DNA of 64,000 nt from Ectopseudomonas mendocina (GCF_007049795.1 NZ_SCFY01000017.1:1-64000), one strand, 5' to 3'; shown: positions 22,234 through 31,543, counted from the first letter of the stretch. The notes: generated by a model from the letters alone, not told the origin. Numbers and translations are program-made.

Positions 22234-23769
22234 ATGCAACCCAACGGCTTAGCCCTACCCCTGCTGCTCGGCGCGCTGTGCCTCACCGCGCCCCTGGCCC
22301 AGGCCAACCCGACGCAGCACCAGTTCGACTACCGCGTGCGCAGCGCCCCGGCGGACGAACTGCATATGGAAGCGCCCAAACTGCCGGACCTGTCCGGCTA
22401 CACCAAGGAGGCCATGCTGGCCAAGATCCCGCGTGAACAACGCGGTCAGGTGGTGGTGCGGCGCATGCTGCGCCAGGACGCGCTGAAGGATTTCACCGGT
22501 GGCAACGAGCGCCTGCGCGAGTGGATCAAGCGCCAGCAGGGCATGCCCCAGGCGATCTTCATCGAAGGTGGTCTGGTCACCGCTCAGGATCTGGCCAAGG
22601 CGCTGCCTGACAGCCAGTTCGCCGAGCAGGAGCCGGGCGTGTACATCGCCCGCCTGCCCATCGTCGTCGCCGAGGGCGCGACGCTGCATGTGGGCAAGGA
22701 AACCCGAGAGCTGCGCCTGTCGCAGGAGCGCGGTTCGTTCCTGGTCAACGATGGCCAGATGTTCCTCACCGACACCCGCGTCACCGCCTGGCGCGAGGCC
22801 GACAACGGCCCGGCGACCATGCGTGACAACGGCAAGGAGTTCCGCCCGTTTCTGGTGTCCTGGGGCGGCAGCGAGCTGTATATCGCCAGCAGCGTGCTGA
22901 CCAGCCTGGGCTACGACAATTCCAAGTCCTACGGCGTGTCGATCACCCAGTACACACCGAGCATGCACGAGCGCCTGCAACGTGAAGAGCCGACTGGCTG
23001 GCTGATCGATTCCGAGTTCGTCGATCACTGGTACGGCTTCTACTGCTACGAAGCGCAGAACGTGGTGATCAAGGGCAACACCTACCGCGACAACATCGTC
23101 TACGGCATCGACCCGCACGACCGCTCGCACGGCCTGATCATCGCCGAGAACACCGTGTTCGGTACCAAGAAGAAGCACGGCATCATCATCTCGCGCGAGG
23201 TCAACGACAGTTGGATCATCAACAACGAAAGCTACGACAACAAGCTCTCCGGCATCGTTATCGACCGCAGCAGCGAGCACAACCTGATCGCTTACAACCG
23301 CGTGCACGGCAACCATGCCGACGGCATCACCCTGTACGAAAGCGGCGACAACCTGCTGTGGGGCAACCAGGTGCTGCGCAACCAGCGCCATGGCATCCGC
23401 ATCCGCAACAGCGAGAACATTCGTCTGTACGACAACCTCTCGGCGATGAACCAGCTGACCGGCGTGTACGGCCACATCAAGGACCTGTCCGACACCGACC
23501 GCGACCTGGACCTCGACCCGTTCGATACCAAGATCTCGATGATCATCGTCGGCGGCACTTTGGCCGGTAACGGCTCCAGCCCGATCAACATCGACTCGCC
23601 GCTGTCGGTCGAGCTGTACCGCGTGAAGATGCTTGCCCCGCGCAAGAGCAGCGGCATCCAGCTCGCCGGCATCCTCGGCGAAAAACAGGACGAAATCCTC
23701 GACCTCATGGTGCGCCAGCGCCTACCCGTGCTGATCGATCCGATCGAGCCCGAGAAACTGACCAATTGA
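22234..23769 (+). CDS. algG: Mannuronan C-5-epimerase AlgG
   Basis: 511 residues. A signal peptide (LALPLLLGALCLTAPLAQA) is followed by a CASH/beta-helix domain in which runs such as NVVIKGNTYRDNIVYGIDPH, DSWIINNESYDNKLSGIVID and NLIAYNRVHGNHADGITLYE form successive coils. The catalytic DPHD motif is at residues 293-296. It converts mannuronate to guluronate residues in the nascent polymer in the periplasm and shields alginate from AlgL as part of the export complex. Its stop lies 12 bases before the algX start. Confidence 0.97.
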   Translation: MQPNGLALPLLLGALCLTAPLAQANPTQHQFDYRVRSAPADELHMEAPKLPDLSGYTKEAMLAKIPREQRGQVVVRRMLRQDALKDFTGGNERLREWIKRQQGMPQAIFIEGGLVTAQDLAKALPDSQFAEQEPGVYIARLPIVVAEGATLHVGKETRELRLSQERGSFLVNDGQMFLTDTRVTAWREADNGPATMRDNGKEFRPFLVSWGGSELYIASSVLTSLGYDNSKSYGVSITQYTPSMHERLQREEPTGWLIDSEFVDHWYGFYCYEAQNVVIKGNTYRDNIVYGIDPHDRSHGLIIAENTVFGTKKKHGIIISREVNDSWIINNESYDNKLSGIVIDRSSEHNLIAYNRVHGNHADGITLYESGDNLLWGNQVLRNQRHGIRIRNSENIRLYDNLSAMNQLTGVYGHIKDLSDTDRDLDLDPFDTKISMIIVGGTLAGNGSSPINIDSPLSVELYRVKMLAPRKSSGIQLAGILGEKQDEILDLMVRQRLPVLIDPIEPEKLTN

Positions 23770-23780
23770 TGAGGCCAACG

Positions 23781-25202
23781 ATGATCCCATCACCCTTCAA
23801 ATCCCTTTCCCTGGCCGTGGCCTGTGCTCTGGCCAGCACCGCACTGCAGGCGCAAGAGCGCCAGGCGCCGCAGTATCAGGTCGAAGACTGCTGCTCGCTG
23901 TGCCCGGCTGCGCACGACGCCAGCCGCTACACCACCAACTACATGAAGAACTTCGTCACCCTGCTCGATGCCGAGGAAGGCTGGCTGTTTCGCAGCGTCG
24001 AAGACCTGCGCACCGAGTTCGGCACCAGTGAAGTCGGCTACCAACGCCTCAAGGAGCTGCGTGACGGCCTCAAGCAACGCGGCGTGGAGCTGGTGGTGGT
24101 CTACCAACCGACCCGCGGCCTGGTCAATCGCAACAAGCTGTCGCCCGCCGACTACCAGCGCTTCGACTACGACAAGGCGCTGCGCAACTACCGCCAGGCG
24201 CTGAGCCGCTTCGAACAGCTGGGTATCTGGGTCCCGGACCTGACCCCGCTGACCGACGAAAACAGCGACAAGGAGTTCTACTTCCGCCGCGACCAGCATT
24301 GGACGCCCTACGGCGCCGAGCGCACCGCACGCCTGGTAGCCGAGACGGTCAAGCGCATCCCCGGTTTCGAAGATATTCCGCAGAAGGAATTCGTCACTGA
24401 ACGCATCGGCCTGATGGGCAAGACCGGCACCATGCAGAACGTCGCCAGCCAGCTGTGCGGCACCGGCTACGCGGTGCAATACGTCGATCAGTTCATCACT
24501 GAACCGAAGGACGCCAGCGATGGCGACGCGCTATTCGGCGACGAGAGCAGCCCGAAGATCACCCTGGTCGGCACCAGCCACAGCGGCAAGAACTACAACT
24601 TCGGCGGCTTTCTCGAAGAGTACCTGGGCACCGACGTGCTCAACGCTGCCTTCCCAGGCGGCGGCCTGGAAGGCGCGATGCTCGAGTACCTGGCCAGCGA
24701 TGCATTCCAGAACGACCCACCGCAAGTCCTCATCTGGGAGTTCTCGCCGCTCTACGACCTGGCTTCCGACCGCATCCACCGCCAGCTGATGGCCAGCCTG
24801 AGCAACGGCTGCAGCGGCCAGACCGAGGTGCTCGCCAGCGAGAAGCGCCTGCATCCGGGCAGCAACGAAATCCTCGTCAATGGCGAGAACAAGCTGCTGA
24901 CCCTGGCCGGCAATCGCCACCAGCTCGACCTGCGCTTCAGCGACCCTGCGGTCAAGCGCGTCGACGCCACTATCTGGTACCTCAACGGCCGCCGCGAACA
25001 GCTCAAGCTGGAGAAACCCAATACCGTCGATACCGACGGCCGTTTCACCGTCGAGTTGCGCGACGAGCCGGGCTGGGGTGAGCAGAACTTCTTCGCCCTG
25101 GAAATCCAGAAGCCCGAAGACAGCGCCGACGACCTGAAAGTCCAGGCAAGCCTGTGCCAACGCCCGAGCGGCGCCAGCCAGCAAGTCGCGCGGCACGACT
25201 GA
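23781..25202 (+). CDS. algX: Alginate O-acetyltransferase AlgX
   Basis: 473 residues, start chosen at ATG 23781 because TGAGG lies correctly upstream and a signal peptide follows (SLSLAVACALASTALQA). An SGNH-like domain carries the catalytic set Asp171 and His173 (FRRDQHWTPYGAE) and Ser266 (GTSHSGKNYNF), matching AlgX of P. aeruginosa by spacing. A C-terminal carbohydrate-binding module follows from about residue 345. It transfers acetyl groups from AlgJ or AlgI to mannuronate in the periplasm. Confidence 0.97.
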   Translation: MIPSPFKSLSLAVACALASTALQAQERQAPQYQVEDCCSLCPAAHDASRYTTNYMKNFVTLLDAEEGWLFRSVEDLRTEFGTSEVGYQRLKELRDGLKQRGVELVVVYQPTRGLVNRNKLSPADYQRFDYDKALRNYRQALSRFEQLGIWVPDLTPLTDENSDKEFYFRRDQHWTPYGAERTARLVAETVKRIPGFEDIPQKEFVTERIGLMGKTGTMQNVASQLCGTGYAVQYVDQFITEPKDASDGDALFGDESSPKITLVGTSHSGKNYNFGGFLEEYLGTDVLNAAFPGGGLEGAMLEYLASDAFQNDPPQVLIWEFSPLYDLASDRIHRQLMASLSNGCSGQTEVLASEKRLHPGSNEILVNGENKLLTLAGNRHQLDLRFSDPAVKRVDATIWYLNGRREQLKLEKPNTVDTDGRFTVELRDEPGWGEQNFFALEIQKPEDSADDLKVQASLCQRPSGASQQVARHD

Positions 25203-25212
25203 GGAGGCCACC

Positions 25213-26289
25213 ATGCCCATACGACTCGCTCCCTTCACCCTGATGGCCGTGCTGCTCAGCGGCCCGGCCTTTGCCGAACTGCAACCGCCAGCGGGCTACT
25301 ACGCCGCCGTCGGCCAGCGCGACGGCAAGGCACCCGCCTGCCCGGCGGTGCCGCAGCCGTATACCGGTGAGCTGCAGTTCACCAGCAAGTACGAGGGTTC
25401 CGACAAGGCGCGCGCCACGCTCAACCGCCAGGCGGAGAAGAACTTTCGCAAGCAGACCGAGGGCATCGTCCGCCTGGAGAAGGAAGGCGGACGGATGATC
25501 ACCAGCTACATGCGCACCGGTCAGCCGGAGCGCCTGGAATGCGCCATCGAATGGCTCGACCAGTGGGCCAGTGCCGATGCGCTGGAGTCCGAGCAGTTCA
25601 ACCACACCGGCAAGTCGATGCGCAAATGGGCGCTCGGCAGCCTGGCCGGCGCCTGGCTGCGCCTGAAGTTTTCCGAGTCGCAGCCACTGGCCGCCTACCC
25701 GCAGCAGAGCGCACGCATCGAGGCCTGGTTCACCCGCCTGGCCGAACACACGGTACGCGAGTGGAGCGACCTGCCGCTGCGCAAGATCAACAACCACAGT
25801 TACTGGGCTGCCTGGTCGGTGATGGCGGTGGCGGTCATCGATGATCGCCGCGACCTGTTCGACTGGTCCGTCAGTCAATTCCGCATCGCCGCCAATCAGG
25901 TCGATGACGAAGGCTACCTGGCCAACGAGATGCGCCGTAGCCAACGCGCCCTGGCCTACCACAACTACGCCCTGCCGCCGCTGGCGATGATCGCCGCGTT
26001 CGCCGAGGCCAATGAAGTCGACCTGCGTGGCGAGAACCATGGCGCCCTGCAGCGCCTGGCCGAACGCGTACTGCAAGGTGCGCGCGACCCGGCTGCGTTC
26101 GCCCAGCGCACCGGCTCCAAGCAGGACATGAGCGAGCTGCGCAAGGACTTCAAGTACGCCTGGCTGGCGCCCTACTGCAGCCTCTACGCCTGCAGTGAAG
26201 AGACCCGCGAACTGAACCAGGAGATGGGGCCGTTCAACAGTTTCCGCCTCGGTGGCGAGGTGACCCAGGTATTCGGCGGGGGCGGCTAG
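25213..26289 (+). CDS. algL: Poly(beta-D-mannuronate) lyase AlgL
   Basis: 358 residues. A signal peptide (MPIRLAPFTLMAVLLSGPAFA) is followed by an alpha/alpha-toroid lyase domain with the active-site motif NNHSYWAAW (Asn194-His195) and, downstream, the Arg and Tyr region DEGYLANEMRRSQRALAYHN. It removes polymer trapped in the periplasm by beta-elimination. A GAGGAGG site precedes the ATG. Two extragenic palindromes separate it from algI, which is not usual for this operon. Confidence 0.97.
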   Translation: MPIRLAPFTLMAVLLSGPAFAELQPPAGYYAAVGQRDGKAPACPAVPQPYTGELQFTSKYEGSDKARATLNRQAEKNFRKQTEGIVRLEKEGGRMITSYMRTGQPERLECAIEWLDQWASADALESEQFNHTGKSMRKWALGSLAGAWLRLKFSESQPLAAYPQQSARIEAWFTRLAEHTVREWSDLPLRKINNHSYWAAWSVMAVAVIDDRRDLFDWSVSQFRIAANQVDDEGYLANEMRRSQRALAYHNYALPPLAMIAAFAEANEVDLRGENHGALQRLAERVLQGARDPAAFAQRTGSKQDMSELRKDFKYAWLAPYCSLYACSEETRELNQEMGPFNSFRLGGEVTQVFGGGG

Positions 26290-26390
26290 CCCTCTCCCCC
26301 GGCCCCTCTCCCGCAAGCGGGCGAGGGGAGAAAGCTACACACCGTTCAAGCTCCCTCTCCCATTCATGGGAGAGGGTTGGGGAGAGGGCA
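26290..26390. repeat. Two opposed CCCTCTCCC palindromes between algL and algI (copies 3 and 4)
   Basis: Copy 3 has arms CCCCTCTCCCGC (26303-26314) and GCGGGCGAGGGG (26317-26328), one mismatch. Copy 4 has arms CCCTCTCCCAT (26353-26363) and ATGGGAGAGGG (26366-26376) and lies in the opposite orientation. Together they occupy most of the 199-bp gap and would fold into large hairpins in the alg transcript. Confidence 0.85.
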
Positions 26391-26488
26391 AGAACCACTC
26401 CCTGCGCCCAGTAAGCAGGGCAAACACAAACCCTCCGCTCGCGGGGGGAAAGGGGGGCGCTGCCCCGGCTGTTCACGGAGAAGCACGG

Positions 26489-27940
26489 ATGGTCTTTTCA
26501 TCCAACGTCTTTTTGTTCCTGTTTCTGCCGATCTTTCTCGGCTTGTACTACCTGTGCCCGAATCGCGGGCGCAACCTGCTGATCCTGATTGGCAGCTACG
26601 CCTTCTATGCCTGGTGGCGGGTGGATTTCCTTCTGCTGTTCGCTGCGGTAACGCTGTGGAACTACGTCTTCGGCCTGCGCATCCAGGCGCATGCCGGCAC
26701 ACAGGCGGCGCGCCGCTGGGTGGTCGCGGGTGTGGTCGGCAACCTGGCCACGCTGGGCTACTTCAAGTACGCCAACTTCGGCGTGGCCAACATCAACGCC
26801 GTGCTCGAATCGATGGGGATGGAACCCTTCGTCCTCACTGCGGTGATCCTGCCGATCGGTATCTCCTTCTACATCTTCCAGTCGATTAGCTACCTGATCG
26901 ACGTGTACCGCCGCGATACCGAGCCAACGCGCAACCTGATCAACTTCGCGGCCTTCATTGCCCTGTTCCCGCAACTGATCGCCGGCCCGGTGCTGCGCTA
27001 CAAGGACCTGGCCGACCAGTTCACCGACCGTACCCACAGCCTCGACAAGTTCAGTGAAGGCGCCACTCGCTTCATGCAGGGCTTCGTCAAGAAGGTATTC
27101 ATCGCCGACAGCCTGGCGCCGCTGGTGGACCACTGCTTCGCCCTGGAAAACCCCAGCACCGGCGATGCCTGGCTGGGCATGATCGCCTACACCGCACAGC
27201 TCTACTTCGACTTCTCCGGCTATAGCGACATGGCCATCGGCCTGGGCCTGATGATGGGCTTTCGCTTCATGGAGAACTTCAACCAACCCTATATCAGCCA
27301 GTCGATCACCGAGTTCTGGCGGCGCTGGCACATCAGCCTGTCCACCTGGCTGCGTGACTACCTGTACGTACCGCTGGGCGGCAACCGTCATGGCACGTTC
27401 AACACCTACCGCAACCTGTTCCTGACCATGCTGCTGGGCGGTTTCTGGCACGGCGCCAACTGGACTTTCCTGATCTGGGGCGCCTGGCACGGCATGTGGC
27501 TGGCCATCGAACGCGCCCTCGGCGTGAAAGCCGCACCGATTGTGTTCAACCCGCTGAAATGGGCCTTCACCCTGCTGCTGGTGATGCTCGGCTGGGTGAT
27601 CTTCCGCGCCGAGAATCTGGAAGTGGCCGGGCGCATGTATGCCGCGCTGTTCAGCTTTGCTGACTGGCAGTTGAGCGAGCTGACCCTGGCGCGCATCACC
27701 GGGCTGCAGATGGTCACGCTGGTGCTGGCCTGGGTAGTGATCGCCGTCAACGGTGCCCGCCAGTTCCTCGCCAGCCGCAACCATGAGCCGGGCCTGACCC
27801 TGGCCAGCGCCGGCATCGCCCTGCAGGCCGTCGACCTGCGCCTGGTGGCCATGCGCGGCGCCCTGCTGCTGTTGTTCTGCGTCTCGCTGCTCAAGCTCTC
27901 GGCGCAGAGCTACTCCCCCTTCCTGTACTTCCAGTTCTGA
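26489..27940 (+). CDS. algI: Alginate O-acetylation MBOAT protein AlgI
   Basis: 483 residues from ATG 26489 (GGAGAAG upstream); the frame extends back through the repeats but that part is not coding. A multi-pass inner-membrane MBOAT acyltransferase thought to pass acetyl groups from the cytoplasm to AlgJ and AlgX. Signatures are SSNVFLFLFLPIFLGLYYLC, FPQLIAGPVLRYKDLADQF, YFDFSGYSDMAIGLGLMMGF, FWRRWHISLSTWLRDYLYVP and GGFWHGANWTFLIWGAWHG with its conserved His. Confidence 0.97.
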   Translation: MVFSSNVFLFLFLPIFLGLYYLCPNRGRNLLILIGSYAFYAWWRVDFLLLFAAVTLWNYVFGLRIQAHAGTQAARRWVVAGVVGNLATLGYFKYANFGVANINAVLESMGMEPFVLTAVILPIGISFYIFQSISYLIDVYRRDTEPTRNLINFAAFIALFPQLIAGPVLRYKDLADQFTDRTHSLDKFSEGATRFMQGFVKKVFIADSLAPLVDHCFALENPSTGDAWLGMIAYTAQLYFDFSGYSDMAIGLGLMMGFRFMENFNQPYISQSITEFWRRWHISLSTWLRDYLYVPLGGNRHGTFNTYRNLFLTMLLGGFWHGANWTFLIWGAWHGMWLAIERALGVKAAPIVFNPLKWAFTLLLVMLGWVIFRAENLEVAGRMYAALFSFADWQLSELTLARITGLQMVTLVLAWVVIAVNGARQFLASRNHEPGLTLASAGIALQAVDLRLVAMRGALLLLFCVSLLKLSAQSYSPFLYFQF

Positions 27941-27953
27941 GCGGAGGCCGACA

Positions 27954-29087
27954 ATGAATCGCCCCATCAAGACCCTGTATGTCGCGCTGTTCGCCCTGCT
28001 GCTGTTGCCGGCCAGCCTGCTCGCCCTGACCAAGCTCGCCGCCTACCGCATGCCGGCGCAACCGAGTGTGCTCGACGGCGGCCTGGCCAAGAGCATCGAG
28101 CGTCACTACGACGAGAACTTCCCGCTCAAGCAAGCCGGCATCAACCTATGGGCCGCCGTGGAATACCTGGCATTCGGCGAGGGCCGCAGTGGCCTGGTGA
28201 TCGGCGAAGACGGCTGGCTGTATTCGGACGAAGAGTTCGATCCGGTGGTAGACGGTCAGCGTCAGCTGCGCGACAACCTGGCGCTGATTCGTGGTGTACA
28301 GCGTCAGCTCGAGGAGCGCGATATCCAACTGATTCTGGCCATCGTCCCGGCCAAGACGCGTCTGTACCCGGAGCACACCGGTAGCCATCGTCCCAGCGCT
28401 CTGCAGCGCAGCCTGTACCCGCGTTTTCACCGCGCGGTGCGCAACGCCGGGATCGCCGCGCCGGATCTGCTCGCACCGCTGCAGGCAGCCAAAGCCGAAG
28501 CTCCGGTGTTCCTGCGTACCGACACCCACTGGACCCCGGAAGGCGCCGACGTCACTGCCAAGGCGCTGAGTGACGTGGTGCACAGCGCCATGCAACTGCG
28601 TGGCGAGCCACAACAGTTCGTCACCGAAACCGTGGAAACCCGCAAGCACGAAGGCGACCTGACTCGCTTTCTGCCGCTGGCACCGCTGTTCGAAAACCTG
28701 ATGCCGCAGGCCGACCGTCTGCAGCAGCGCGAGACTCAAGCCGCCGAAAGCAGTAGCGACGACCTGTTCGGCGACAGCGACCTGCCGGTGACGCTGGTCG
28801 GCACCAGCTACAGCGCCAACCCGGCCTGGAACTTCGCAGGCGCCCTGCGTGAGCACCTGCAGCGCGATCTGGCCAACCACGCCGAGGAAGGCGGCGGCCC
28901 GCTGGTCCCGATGCTCAAGTACCTGCAAAGCGACGAGCTCGAGGACCACCCGCCACAGCTGGTGATCTGGGAGTTCCCCGAGCGTTATTTGCCGATGGCC
29001 AGCGACTTCACCGATTTCGACCCGCAATGGCTCGCCGCACTCAAAGACGGCGGCGAGCGCCAGGGGCTGGCTGCTGCCAGTCACTGA
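27954..29087 (+). CDS. algJ: Alginate O-acetyltransferase AlgJ
   Basis: 377 residues. An uncleaved N-terminal helix (TLYVALFALLLLPASLLAL) anchors a periplasmic SGNH-like domain related to AlgX. Catalytic motifs DTHWTPEGADVT and GTSYSANPAWNF are present, and the C-terminus PQLVIWEFPERYLPMA is conserved. It works with AlgI and AlgF. It begins 14 bases after algI with GCGGAGG upstream. Confidence 0.96.
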   Translation: MNRPIKTLYVALFALLLLPASLLALTKLAAYRMPAQPSVLDGGLAKSIERHYDENFPLKQAGINLWAAVEYLAFGEGRSGLVIGEDGWLYSDEEFDPVVDGQRQLRDNLALIRGVQRQLEERDIQLILAIVPAKTRLYPEHTGSHRPSALQRSLYPRFHRAVRNAGIAAPDLLAPLQAAKAEAPVFLRTDTHWTPEGADVTAKALSDVVHSAMQLRGEPQQFVTETVETRKHEGDLTRFLPLAPLFENLMPQADRLQQRETQAAESSSDDLFGDSDLPVTLVGTSYSANPAWNFAGALREHLQRDLANHAEEGGGPLVPMLKYLQSDELEDHPPQLVIWEFPERYLPMASDFTDFDPQWLAALKDGGERQGLAAASH

Positions 29088-29112
29088 TTCATCCCCCAAG
29101 GAGGACTATCCG

Positions 29113-29760
29113 ATGACAACTCAAACCACCCTACGCCGCTTCACCCTGGGCGCCTGCGCCCTGGCCCTGGGCCTCGGCATGTTCCAGGCACAGGCCGATG
29201 ACGGCGCCCTGTACGGCCCCAAGGCGCCCAAGGGCTCGGCCTTCGTCCGCGCCTACAACGCCAGCAGCGCCGAACTCGATGTCAGCGTCGGCCAGACCCA
29301 GCTCAAGCAGATCTCGCCGCTGGGCTCCAGCGACTTCAAGTTCCTTCCGGCCGGCAGCTATCAGGCCCAGGTCGGTAACGCGCAGATGGCGGTGGATCTG
29401 CAGGCCGCGCGTTACTACACCCTGGTCAGCCAGACCGGCGCCGAGCCGCGCCTGGTCGAGGAGCCGCCCTTCACCAGCCGCCAGAAAGCGCTGCTGCGTG
29501 TCCAGAACCTGACTGACAGCACCCTCAGCCTGAAGACTGCCGACGGCAAGACCGCCGTGGTCGCCGACGTCAAACCCGACGGCCGTGGCGACCGCGAGAT
29601 CAACCCGGTGAAGGTTGGCCTGGCTCTTTTTGACGGCGAGCGCAAGGTCGCCGACCTGAAACCGGTCACGCTCGGGCGCGGCGAAGTCGTCAGCCTGTTC
29701 GTCACTGGCGGTCAGGGCAAGTTGTCGCCGGTATGGGTCAAGCGCCCCATCGACGGTTGA
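29113..29760 (+). CDS. algF: Alginate O-acetylation adaptor AlgF
   Basis: 215 residues. A signal peptide (FTLGACALALGLGMFQAQA) is followed by two similar beta-rich domains (SAFVRAYNASSAELDVSVGQ ... KALLRVQNLTDSTLSLKTAD). No catalytic motif is seen; AlgF is needed for acetylation and binds AlgJ and AlgX. AAGGAGG precedes the ATG. A palindromic repeat lies between it and algA. Confidence 0.95.
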   Translation: MTTQTTLRRFTLGACALALGLGMFQAQADDGALYGPKAPKGSAFVRAYNASSAELDVSVGQTQLKQISPLGSSDFKFLPAGSYQAQVGNAQMAVDLQAARYYTLVSQTGAEPRLVEEPPFTSRQKALLRVQNLTDSTLSLKTADGKTAVVADVKPDGRGDREINPVKVGLALFDGERKVADLKPVTLGRGEVVSLFVTGGQGKLSPVWVKRPIDG

Positions 29761-29778
29761 GGAGACTCTGAAATAGCC

Positions 29779-29846
29779 GTCATTCCCGCGCAGGCGGGAA
29801 TCCAGAACCTGCGTAGTCCCTGGGCTCCCGCCTTCGCGGGAGTGAC
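29779..29846. repeat. GTCATTCCCGC repeat between algF and algA
   Basis: GTCATTCCCGCGCAGGCGGG ... CCCGCCTTCGCGGGAGTGAC is an inverted pair, each arm itself a small hairpin, about 68 bp overall. The family is widespread in proteobacterial intergenic regions. Here it sits in the 214-bp gap inside the alginate operon. Confidence 0.8.
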
Positions 29847-29974
29847 GATAAATAGCTTTTTCAGAATTTTCTCAAGGCAGCGAGTTTTTTTAGAACAAGG
29901 AAAACGGCGGGTACACGTCGCACCGACACGACACGGGCAAACCACTTGATCAATCGCTCAGGAGAGACACAACC

Positions 29975-31411
29975 ATGACCCCCATCATCCTTTCCGGTGG
30001 CAGCGGCTCGCGACTCTGGCCTCTTTCGCGCAAGCTGTATCCCAAGCAGTTCCTCGCCCTGACCGGTGAGCAGACGCTGTTCCAGCAGACCCTGCAGCGC
30101 CTTTCCATCGAGGGCATGCAACCACCCGTGCTGGTGGCCAATCAGGAGCACCGTTTCATCGTGCTCGAGCAGCTGGAGCAGATCGACCTGCAGGCACAAA
30201 TGCTCCTGCTCGAACCCTTCGGCCGCAACACGGCACCGGCTGTGGCCATGGCGGCCCTGCAACTGATCGCCGAAGGCCGTGACGAGCTGATGCTGGTGCT
30301 CCCGGCGGACCATGTGCTGGACGATCAGCAAGCCTTCCGCCAGGCCCTGGCGCTGGCCACCGTGGCCGCCGAAAAAGGCGAAATGGTGCTGTTCGGCGTG
30401 CCGGCCGACCGTCCGGAAACCGGTTACGGCTACATCCGCGGCCAGGCCGACGGCACCCTGCCCGACGGCGTGGCACGTGTCGCCAGCTTCGTCGAGAAAC
30501 CCGACGCCCAGCGCGCCACCGAGTACGTGAAGAGCGGCGATTACTACTGGAACAGCGGCATGTTCCTGTTCCGCGCCAGCCGTTTCCTCGAAGAGCTCAA
30601 GCACCACGACGTGGACATCTACGACACCTGCCTGCTGGCGCTGGAACGCAGCCAGCGCGAAGACACGCAGATCGCCATCGACCCGGCTACCTTCGCCTGC
30701 TGCCCGGACAATTCCATCGATTACGCGGTGATGGAGAAGACCAGCCGCGCCTGCGTGGTGCCGCTCGCCGCCGGCTGGAACGATGTCGGCAGCTGGTCGT
30801 CGATCTGGGAAGTACACGACAAGGACGACGCCGGTAACGTGACCAAGGGCGACGTGGTGATCGAGGACAGCCGCAACTGCCTGATCCACGGCAATGGCAA
30901 GCTGGTCTCGGTGCTGGGCCTGGACGACATCGTCGTCGTGGAAACCAAGGACGCCATGATGGTGGCGCACAAGGACCGCGTGCAGGACGTCAAGAAGCTG
31001 GTTGGCAAGCTCGACGAGCAGGGTCGCTGCGAGACCCAGAACCACTGCGAGGTCTACCGCCCTTGGGGCTCGTACGACTCGGTGGATATGGGCGGCCGCT
31101 TCCAGGTCAAGCACATCACCGTCAAGCCGGGCGCGCAGCTCTCCTTGCAGATGCACCACCACCGTGCCGAGCACTGGATCGTGGTGTCCGGCACGGCCAA
31201 GGTGACCTGCGACGATAAAGAGTTCCTGCTCACCGAGAACCAGTCCACCTACATCCCGATGACCTCGGTACACCGCCTCTCCAACCCGGGCAAGATCCCG
31301 CTGGAAATCATCGAAGTACAGTCCGGCACCTACCTGGGCGAGGACGATATCGAGCGCCTGGAAGATGTGTACGGTCGCAGCGATGCGGTAGTCGCCGGCG
31401 CCGCACACTGA
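29975..31411 (+). CDS. algA: Bifunctional phosphomannose isomerase/GDP-mannose pyrophosphorylase AlgA
   Basis: 478 residues. The N-terminal nucleotidyltransferase domain carries ILSGGSGSRLWPLSRKLYPK and supplies GDP-mannose from GTP and mannose 1-phosphate. The C-terminal cupin domain carries SLQMHHHRAEHWIVVSGTAK and makes mannose 6-phosphate from fructose 6-phosphate. Together they supply AlgD. Last gene of the operon; the upstream gap of 214 bp contains a repeat but no obvious promoter. CAGGAGAG precedes the ATG. Confidence 0.98.
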   Translation: MTPIILSGGSGSRLWPLSRKLYPKQFLALTGEQTLFQQTLQRLSIEGMQPPVLVANQEHRFIVLEQLEQIDLQAQMLLLEPFGRNTAPAVAMAALQLIAEGRDELMLVLPADHVLDDQQAFRQALALATVAAEKGEMVLFGVPADRPETGYGYIRGQADGTLPDGVARVASFVEKPDAQRATEYVKSGDYYWNSGMFLFRASRFLEELKHHDVDIYDTCLLALERSQREDTQIAIDPATFACCPDNSIDYAVMEKTSRACVVPLAAGWNDVGSWSSIWEVHDKDDAGNVTKGDVVIEDSRNCLIHGNGKLVSVLGLDDIVVVETKDAMMVAHKDRVQDVKKLVGKLDEQGRCETQNHCEVYRPWGSYDSVDMGGRFQVKHITVKPGAQLSLQMHHHRAEHWIVVSGTAKVTCDDKEFLLTENQSTYIPMTSVHRLSNPGKIPLEIIEVQSGTYLGEDDIERLEDVYGRSDAVVAGAAH

Positions 31412-31417
31412 GCTGTT

Positions 31418-31472
31418 CGTAGCCCGGATGCAATCCGGGTCGATATCGGCCCCGGATTGCATCCGGGCTACG
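31418..31472. repeat. CGTAGCCCGGATGCAAT inverted repeat after algA
   Basis: A perfect 22-bp inverted repeat (31418-31439 with 31451-31472) with an 11-bp centre begins 7 bases after the algA stop. It can act as a transcript end-point hairpin, though it lacks a T-run. The CCCGGATGCAATCCGGG core is a common Pseudomonas extragenic motif. Confidence 0.85.
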
Positions 31473-31502
31473 TCCTTGTTCATCCGGGGCATACGCAGTG
31501 AG

Positions 31503-31543
31503 CTCCCCTCTCCCATTCATGGGAGAGGGGTTGGGGGAGAGGG
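31503..31543. repeat. CCCTCTCCC-family palindrome, copy 5
   Basis: Arms CCCCTCTCCCAT (31505-31516), TC and ATGGGAGAGGGG (31519-31530) are perfect, followed by TTGGGGGAGAGGG, so the copy lies in the orientation of copy 4. Confidence 0.85.

Noticed and set aside
26498..28033. 511-codon minus-strand frame opposite algI
   Set aside because: Shadow of algI with no ribosome-binding site or recognisable domain.
29861..31516. 551-codon minus-strand frame opposite algA
   Set aside because: Covers algA exactly plus repeat sequence; low-complexity His/Val/Gln composition and no homologous features.
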